DNA from: Gammaproteobacteria bacterium 50_400_T64
Lineage (GTDB): Bacteria > Pseudomonadota > Gammaproteobacteria > Pseudomonadales > Porticoccaceae
DNA: 64,000 nucleotides
NCBI GenBank assembly: GCA_002162755.1
Contig: MAAS01000018.1
Location: 1-64,000, forward strand
Direction of reading: 5' to 3'
In this document: positions 58,306 to 64,000 of the stretch, piece after piece
Numbering within the stretch: position 1 is the stretch's first letter
Layout of the letters: each line of letters opens with the position of its first letter
The notes under the pieces: model-generated
The model's input: the letters and a program-made list of their open reading frames with translations, nothing else
Database searches by the model: none
Told to the model about the DNA's origin: nothing
Translations under genes and position numbers: made by a program

Positions 58306-60063
58306 GTGTTTTTAAAGATTGTATTTTTCCTCGTGGATAAACAATATAAAGGTACTGGCATCGCATCATTGGCATCACCATGCATAAGTGCGCTGTTAGT
58401 TTTACTGTGCCTATACACCCCAGCTAGCCAAGGTGAAGTGGTTTCCATCTTGTCTGGCGACATGACAGTTCTGAATCAAAGTGGCCAGCTATATCATGCT
58501 GGCGATGAAGTATTTCCCGCTACTGCCGCAGAAATCCCCAGCTTTATTACCCAACTTTCTACTATCTCACACGTAGATCTATTGGGTGGAAGCTATTGGT
58601 ATTACGTAGAATTGCGTAATGAAAGCGACATTACCACCTGGGTAATGAATCCTGGTGGAACACTCATTGAAAATGTAGATGTTAGGCTTTACTTAGAAAA
58701 CGGCACTATAGAAATATTTAAAACAGGGTACACAGCCGATCACGACTACATGTTGCACTATGGTAAAAATATGTCGTTACCTTCCGGCTCGAGTGGGAAA
58801 CTATTGTTACGGTTTGAAAGCCCCTATTTTGCCTCATTTCCAGATTTCGAGTGGCTGTCAGCGGCAGATTTCAAAAAACGTGTGGCATGGGAGAATGTGC
58901 TAGCACTGACTGCTTTTGGGGCCTTACTCACCCTCGCGCTTTACAATACATTAATATTCACCTCCACTCGCGACAAGGCATATTTTTATTATTCAATTTA
59001 CCTCGTTGCCTATTTTTTAGCCTGGGCATTTACCTTCCATCTCCCTGCAGAGTTATTCCACTTTCATAACCTTCAGATACACTACATCCCCTTCTTTTTA
59101 TTACCCGTATTGAACACATTATTTTATGTAGAGTTTTTAGACCTAAAAAGCCGCTTCCCTCGCCTCGCAACCCTCAGTCAAGTTAATTACTGGCTACCAC
59201 TGTTATTGCTGCCCAGTTGTTTTATCGCGATAAGCTATGCACACATGCTAGCTACGCTGGTTATTAGTTATTGGCTTGTCCTCGCCCTGATTAGCTCTAT
59301 CGCTAGTATGCGCAGCGGGTTTCGACCAGCACGTTATTTCGTACTCGCCTTTATTGCTCTTCTAATTCCGGGCGTTATGATCCTGCCAGCAAACGTGGGC
59401 TTGCTACCTGATCTGGTGCGCAATTCAGAATTATTTACTTTATACGGCGGCACCTTCGATGCCATTCTTCTTGCCCTGGCATTAGCGGACAGGATTCGCA
59501 TTCTTTCAAGCGAGAAAGATCAGGCATTACAAAGTATGCACAAAATGCTGGCGATAACACGTACTGACCATTTAACCGGCATCCCCAATCGTCACGCTTT
59601 CGACCAGGACTTTATCCAGGTTATTGACCAGCCACCCCTGAAAACCTCTTGCGCTCAAAGAACCCTTTACCTGATTGATTTAGATGGCATGAAACGAATT
59701 AATGATACCTATGGGCACTTACGCGGTGACGATCTGTTACGCACATTTGCCAGCTACCTGAGTAAAATTGAGGTTGATGGATGCAAGGTTTATCGAATAG
59801 GTGGCGATGAATTCACCATCATCGCGCATACCACTAGCGAAGCAGATATTAACGCTGCCATTATTCTGATAGAAAAACGACTCGATGAAAACGGCTTTGA
59901 TAACGTAGGCATTAGTTACGGGAAAGCAAATACCCACGAGTGTAAATCAGCAAATGATATGATTGGCTTGGCGGACAGCCGTATGTACGAATACAAAACC
60001 TCACACCGTTTGGCCAGAACTGATGATAAGCAGGCCGTAGCCATCGCAGCTACCTCGCGCTGA
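58306..60063 (+). CDS. 7TMR-DISM membrane diguanylate cyclase
   Basis: A 585-residue sensor. Residues 1-45 include a signal peptide (ISALLVLLCLYTPASQG). Residues about 45-185 form an extracytoplasmic DISMED2-like jellyroll with WYYVELRNES. Residues about 190-395 hold seven membrane helices. Residues about 415-580 form a GGDEF domain, with TDHLTGIPNRHAF and the intact GGDEF signature at 499-503. The RxxD inhibition site is absent. It should make c-di-GMP in response to an external, perhaps carbohydrate-like, ligand. The start is GTG with a weak AGG 8 bases upstream. Confidence 0.9.
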   Translation: MFLKIVFFLVDKQYKGTGIASLASPCISALLVLLCLYTPASQGEVVSILSGDMTVLNQSGQLYHAGDEVFPATAAEIPSFITQLSTISHVDLLGGSYWYYVELRNESDITTWVMNPGGTLIENVDVRLYLENGTIEIFKTGYTADHDYMLHYGKNMSLPSGSSGKLLLRFESPYFASFPDFEWLSAADFKKRVAWENVLALTAFGALLTLALYNTLIFTSTRDKAYFYYSIYLVAYFLAWAFTFHLPAELFHFHNLQIHYIPFFLLPVLNTLFYVEFLDLKSRFPRLATLSQVNYWLPLLLLPSCFIAISYAHMLATLVISYWLVLALISSIASMRSGFRPARYFVLAFIALLIPGVMILPANVGLLPDLVRNSELFTLYGGTFDAILLALALADRIRILSSEKDQALQSMHKMLAITRTDHLTGIPNRHAFDQDFIQVIDQPPLKTSCAQRTLYLIDLDGMKRINDTYGHLRGDDLLRTFASYLSKIEVDGCKVYRIGGDEFTIIAHTTSEADINAAIILIEKRLDENGFDNVGISYGKANTHECKSANDMIGLADSRMYEYKTSHRLARTDDKQAVAIAATSR

Positions 60064-60549
60064 TCAACAAAAAAACTTACATATAAAAAATATCTGTCTG
60101 AAACCTCTCAATTAAAAGCCCTACTCACTATTGGATGGCCTGTCATTGCTCGTGAACATTGTATTCCCGGCATCACCGCCGCCTCCAAGCAACCGGTATT
60201 TAGACCGACTTAAATACAGTCACTGGCCATGAATAGTCTAGTGAAATCAGAGCCATCTGTATCAATCCAGCACTGGATACTACTCACCACCAATTTTGTA
60301 GCACAACACAGTAATTATCAGATCAGCTCAAGAAACAAATGTAGTGCTCAATCCATAATGCACCTCGCAAGCTGACTTACAGTTGTGTAGCTTAATCAAT
60401 TTTGGGGCCGAACCAGACCTATACGACTGCATGCATTATAGATTTGATAACTCATTGAAAGTTTATACGGCACTCACTAGAGCGGAAAGCATCATTATCA
60501 ATTTTAGATAGTTTTCACACCACAATAAAAAACCTTATTAAACAATATT
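60064..60549. other. Intergenic region (486 bases), AT-rich
   Basis: It lies between the convergent cyclase and lipase-like genes. The only open frame of note (60229-60375, plus, 48 residues) has no ribosome site or protein character. No terminator with a clear T tract was found. I see no RNA gene or repeat. Confidence 0.5.
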
Positions 60550-61272
60550 CTATTTATCACAATAATCAATGGCTTCCTTATTGTTAAATTTCCCAGACGA
60601 TAAAAAACTGACAACCTCAGCAATAACACCATCATTTTTCATCATGAACGGATGCCTCACAGGTAAAGCTAAAAAACCACACATCCCTTCAACCTTTGCA
60701 CTCTCTACAGAGACCTTCCCATCATTAGGATCCGGCAAGTAAGTAGACAATATTAAGTTTATTGATTGCGTTCCCGCGATTACACCCAGCTCGAAATTAA
60801 CTGGGCCCAAACTTTTAGGTGTATCTATCTTCTCTGTACCGAGTTGCATTCCTGCAGGGCCATTCATAAGCTCATAGCCTGGTATATTTTTAAGACTATC
60901 AACAACCTCACTTCCATTATTTGGAGGGCCAAGCATAACAACTCTTTTAACATTTCCAGGGGTCTTGTTTTTATAAAATTGGCGAACGAGAATCCCTCCT
61001 AGAGAGTGGGTCACGAAATTAACAGGAGCTGCAGAGTTTTCTTGGCATCGATTCAAGCCATCCTTAACCGCAAGCTCAGATAACTTTTCAATATCCATTT
61101 TTCGAGAGGGGTAGTTAATATTGGCCACATAGTATCCTTCGCGGCTCAGCTTTTGACTCATCTCTTCCATCGAGCTAGACGTTCTAGCTAGACCATGAAG
61201 CAATATGACGCACTCTGCAGAGAAGGACAATGAAGAACACAGCGCTACCAAAAGGAAAATTACAACTTTCAT
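60550..61272 (-). CDS. Exported lipase/esterase-like alpha/beta hydrolase
   Basis: A 240-residue protein with a cleavable signal peptide (VVIFLLVALCSSLSFSA) and an alpha/beta hydrolase core: the oxyanion HG in LLHGLARTSSSM, nucleophile Ser in THSLGGILVRQF, likely Asp in PDPNDGKVSVES and His in VRHPFMM. Cysteines at both ends suggest disulfides, in keeping with periplasmic location. It resembles EstA-type triacylglycerol lipases. It is AT-rich like the next gene upstream (52 bases away), and both probably came together. Confidence 0.82.
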   Translation of the reverse strand: MKVVIFLLVALCSSLSFSAECVILLHGLARTSSSMEEMSQKLSREGYYVANINYPSRKMDIEKLSELAVKDGLNRCQENSAAPVNFVTHSLGGILVRQFYKNKTPGNVKRVVMLGPPNNGSEVVDSLKNIPGYELMNGPAGMQLGTEKIDTPKSLGPVNFELGVIAGTQSINLILSTYLPDPNDGKVSVESAKVEGMCGFLALPVRHPFMMKNDGVIAEVVSFLSSGKFNNKEAIDYCDK

Positions 61273-61324
61273 TTGAATTTTATCATTCTTACATACAGGT
61301 ATTGATACTTTTAATACCTGCTTT

Positions 61325-62137
61325 TTATGGCAGAAAAGTTTTAATTTTAATCGCCAGATTTAGTGGGCTTGAGATCATTGGCAAGTGCCCCGTATCCATG
61401 GTTGCATGATTTTTAAGATCAATTTTTTTCACAATGGATTCTTGAGATCTCAGTGAAATTATCTTGTCTTGCGTTGTATATATGTAGAATTTATTTATTC
61501 TTGAAAAATACTCTTCCTCATAACTTACTACACCGTCTCCTATAATAGCTGGCTCGTTAACGGCTTGAGATGAAATTAAGTTTACAACCTCATTTGAGGT
61601 TGAATTTGTAAATACACTTACGAACGATTCTTTACTATTAATAACCATCCATCCTGACTTTTCGTCAAAGCTAACGCCTTTAAAGTAATTTTCTTTATCT
61701 GAGGAATTTAGCAACGAAAAAGGTTTGTCGCCATTTATAGGCGCGACAGCAGCCACATAAATAATATTTTTGATATTCTCCATTGGGCAAATTGACAGCG
61801 CATTATTTACAATAGCACCACCTTGACTATGGGAAATAAAGGTTATGGGGGTGCTTATATTTTCTATAGCATCGCATAGCGCCTGAGAAGAAACATCCAA
61901 TGTGATTTTATTGGGGTTAGCTGATTGCTCTCGCCCAGGAAGATTCACAGCAATAGTGTTATAGCCATCCTTCTCGAGAAGGACTACAACAGAAGACCAC
62001 GCATTACTGGTTAAATGCGCTCCATGTACAAAAACCAATGTATTTACAGGCGCTTTGAAATTATCACCGCCTTCATTGGAGGCACACCCTGAAAGAATAA
62101 GCATGGCTGACAACACCACTAAAATAATTTTTATCAT
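61325..62137 (-). CDS. Lipoprotein alpha/beta hydrolase
   Basis: A 270-residue protein with a lipoprotein signal (lipobox LSGC, Cys at about 18), then a hydrolase fold: VFVHGAHLTSNAWSSV, nucleophile Ser in ISHSQGGAIVNNA and a C-terminal His in DTGHLPMISSP. It resembles the plant-type methylesterase and salicylate-esterase group of alpha/beta hydrolases. GGAAG is 6 bases before the ATG. Base composition is far more AT-rich than in the neighbouring rimO gene. The substrate is unknown. Confidence 0.8.
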   Translation of the reverse strand: MIKIILVVLSAMLILSGCASNEGGDNFKAPVNTLVFVHGAHLTSNAWSSVVVLLEKDGYNTIAVNLPGREQSANPNKITLDVSSQALCDAIENISTPITFISHSQGGAIVNNALSICPMENIKNIIYVAAVAPINGDKPFSLLNSSDKENYFKGVSFDEKSGWMVINSKESFVSVFTNSTSNEVVNLISSQAVNEPAIIGDGVVSYEEEYFSRINKFYIYTTQDKIISLRSQESIVKKIDLKNHATMDTGHLPMISSPLNLAIKIKTFLP

Positions 62138-62311
62138 ATTTTACTTCCAAGTTTATTGCGTTCTACGCGATTTGATTTTAAAGAATAACCGCTACCCCTA
62201 TCACCCAATGAAAAACAACTTCGCCAGGCGACGTACGCTTCCAATTCACCCCTAAATAAGCACACATAAACCGGTGATATTACGGTGATAAAAAACGGGC
62301 CGACTACTATT

Positions 62312-63637
62312 TTAAGTACTGCTAACAGGGCTCGCCCAGAGATCATATTCATCGGCGTGTTCGACCAGAACCGTTAGCTTGTCACCGGGCTGCAAATCAC
62401 ATTCACCGTTCAAAAAGACATTGCCGTCAATGTCAGGTGCATCAGCCCATGAGCGAGCCACGGCGCCCTCTTCGTCAACTTCATCAACCAGTACTTCGAT
62501 GGTACTGCCGACTTTTTTGGCCAGCCGCGCTGTGCTGATTGCCTGTTGGGTTTCCATCAAGCGTTCCCAGCGTTCCTGTTTCACCTCTTCCGGTACAGGG
62601 TTAGGCAGTGCGTTGGCCGGAGCACCTTCGACGGCTTCATATTTGAAACAACCGACGCGATCGAGCTGCGCTTCCTGCAACCAGTCGAGCAGGTGTTTGA
62701 AGTCGTCCTCGGTTTCACCGGGAAAGCCGGTAATAAAGGTGCTGCGCAGGGTTAAATCGGGGCACATGTCGCGCCAGCGCTGAATCCGCCCCAGGGTCTT
62801 TATCTGATCGCCGGGGCGCTTCATGGCTTTTAATACAGAAGGACTGGAGTGTTGAAAGGGGATATCGAGATAGGGCAGGATTTTACCCTCGGCCATCAGC
62901 GGAATAATATTGTCGACATGGGGGTAGGGGTAGACGTAGTGCAGGCGCACCCAGGCATCCATATCACCGAGGGCCTCGCACAATTCGAACATGCGTGATT
63001 TCACGGGCTTGCCCTGCCAGAAGCCGGTGCGGTATTTAATGTCGACGCCGTAAGCGCTAGTGTCCTGAGAAATAACCAACAATTCGCGCACGCCAGATTT
63101 CACCAGTCGCTCGGCTTCGTCCAGCACTTCACCCACGGGGCGACTGACCAATTTGCCACGCAGGTCAGGAATAATGCAGAAGCTGCAACTGTGATTACAG
63201 CCCTCAGAGATTTTTAAATAGGCGTAGTGTCGCGGCGTGAGCTTCACCCCTTGGGGGGGCAACAGGTCGGTGTAGGGATTGTGATCGGTGGGCGGCGCAA
63301 CGCTGTCGTGTACGGCGCTCACCACTTCTTCGTATTGATGAGCGCCTGTCACCGCCAACACACCGGGATGAGTGTCGCGAATCAGCCCTTCTTCACCGCC
63401 CATGCAGCCGGTGACAATAACCCGGCCATTTTCAGCCATCGCTTCGCCAATGGCATCGAGGGATTCCTGCTTGGCGCTGTCGAGAAAACCGCAGGTGTTA
63501 ACCACCACCACTTCGGCATCAGCATAACTGGGGGTGACATCGTAACCATCGAGTTTTAACTGGGTAAGGATGCGCTCAGAATCAACCAGAGCCTTGGGAC
63601 AACCAAGACTGATAAAACCAACTTTTGGATTTGCCAT
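62312..63637 (-). CDS. rimO: Ribosomal protein S12 methylthiotransferase RimO
   Basis: Radical-SAM enzyme that adds a methylthio group to an Asp of ribosomal protein S12. The 441 residues equal the E. coli length. The N-terminal MTTase domain holds the second cluster ligands in [16 protein letters not shown] and GCMGG. The radical SAM motif is CNHSCSFC, and a TRAM domain closes the protein (about 375-441). The start [10 protein letters not shown] lies 7 bases after GGA; a Met six codons earlier is less likely. Confidence 0.97.
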   Translation of the reverse strand: MANPKVGFISLGCPKALVDSERILTQLKLDGYDVTPSYADAEVVVVNTCGFLDSAKQESLDAIGEAMAENGRVIVTGCMGGEEGLIRDTHPGVLAVTGAHQYEEVVSAVHDSVAPPTDHNPYTDLLPPQGVKLTPRHYAYLKISEGCNHSCSFCIIPDLRGKLVSRPVGEVLDEAERLVKSGVRELLVISQDTSAYGVDIKYRTGFWQGKPVKSRMFELCEALGDMDAWVRLHYVYPYPHVDNIIPLMAEGKILPYLDIPFQHSSPSVLKAMKRPGDQIKTLGRIQRWRDMCPDLTLRSTFITGFPGETEDDFKHLLDWLQEAQLDRVGCFKYEAVEGAPANALPNPVPEEVKQERWERLMETQQAISTARLAKKVGSTIEVLVDEVDEEGAVARSWADAPDIDGNVFLNGECDLQPGDKLTVLVEHADEYDLWASPVSST

Positions 63638-63761
63638 CACTACGTCCCACGCCAAAATTAAAGGAAGAAAAACCGGGCGGCAATTCTACCAGAAGGCGTG
63701 CGACAAAAAATGTGGGTAAACAGAGAAAGGCTATCGAAAGCCGGAACTAATAAATGAGGCG

Positions 63762-64000
63762 TTAATCGCTCTTCGATCCACGTAAAAGCTCAGACTGCTT
63801 TTTCAGTACATGAGACATAATGTAGTCTTGGTCATCGTCATCGAGATAGACGAAATCCACCGCCACTAGCTTATTAAAATCGGGCGACGAAGGCAGAGCA
63901 TCACGACAGCTGACCACACGGCCAAAGGCTTTTATAAAATAGTACTCGGGAAACAAGGTCAGTGATAATTCGAGGCAGTCGTGAACCCGCACACTCGCAG
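63762..64000 (-). CDS. PilZ-like domain protein, C-terminal part (start outside window)
   Basis: The frame is open to the window edge and gives 78 C-terminal residues, including VHDCLELSLTLFPEYYFIKAFGRVVSCRD and VAVDFVYLDDDDQDYI (both quoted only in part as landmarks). This pattern of strands followed by a final helix with HVLKKQ matches the end of PilZ domains. The c-di-GMP-binding motifs would lie upstream, outside the window. It is convergent with nothing and precedes rimO on the same strand by 124 bases. Confidence 0.7.
   Translation of the reverse strand, partial: ASVRVHDCLELSLTLFPEYYFIKAFGRVVSCRDALPSSPDFNKLVAVDFVYLDDDDQDYIMSHVLKKQSELLRGSKSD

Noticed and set aside
60229-60375. A 48-residue open frame between the 7TMR-DISM cyclase and lipase genes
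   Set aside because: There is no ribosome site, no recognisable protein pattern, and a frame of this length occurs by chance in AT-rich DNA.

Overview
The window looks like chromosome of a marine-type gammaproteobacterium, probably near the Cellvibrionales/Spongiibacteraceae. This is judged from gene order (gatB-gatA-gatC divergent from mreB-mreC-mreD-maf-rng-yhdP-nitrilase), from the glnK-amtB pair, and from the mix of housekeeping genes with many short-chain dehydrogenases, luciferase-like oxidoreductases and acyl-CoA enzymes. Lineage is an inference; no rRNA or tRNA is present. Most genes are moderately GC-rich. Three stretches are clearly more AT-rich: about 30.0-33.4 kb, parts of 54.5-60.5 kb, and 60.5-62.2 kb.

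Layout. 1-2.7 kb: amtB start and glnK with a recognisable sigma-54 promoter, comM and dodecin. 2.8-8.9 kb: a PAS-GGDEF-EAL protein, an Smr protein, cardiolipin synthase, a PncC-type amidohydrolase and a GST. 9-11.4 kb: a FadB-type beta-oxidation enzyme and a PA4642-like protein. 11.5-24.4 kb: the conserved core (GatCAB, MreBCD, Maf, RNase G, YhdP, nitrilase). mreC has no ordinary start codon at its conserved N-terminus. 24.5-29.9 kb: YccA-like membrane protein, BKACE enzyme, an exported MsrB lacking half its zinc ligands, HDOD protein, LLM oxidoreductase, SDR. 30-33 kb: a large AT-rich secreted protein with two nearly identical C-terminal modules. 33.4-38.7 kb: NorE/NorF-like oxidase subunits, a membrane protein, aldehyde dehydrogenase, AsmA-like protein, class III CoA-transferase. 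38.9-45.6 kb: CysZ, DEAD-box helicase, DoxX, a membrane-anchored glutamate-synthase-like enzyme, MATE exporter, PilZ protein.

46-54.4 kb is the most coherent accessory block: four SDRs (two a tandem duplication), an F420-type LLM oxidoreductase, an AraC regulator, an acyl-CoA ligase and an orphan ParA. It reads as a catabolic module for an unknown alcohol, ketone or alicyclic substrate, whose products could feed the FadB, BKACE, aldehyde dehydrogenase and CoA-transferase enzymes elsewhere in the window. A decayed gene fragment sits between the ligase and the duplicated SDRs.

54.7-64 kb: an Ais-like phosphatase followed by a YejM/PbgA-like membrane hydrolase (a candidate envelope-lipid module), a GFA protein, a 7TMR-DISM diguanylate cyclase, two AT-rich exported alpha/beta hydrolases, rimO and a truncated PilZ protein. 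Two GGDEF proteins and two PilZ proteins point to active c-di-GMP signalling. No CRISPR array, insertion sequence, rRNA or tRNA was found.
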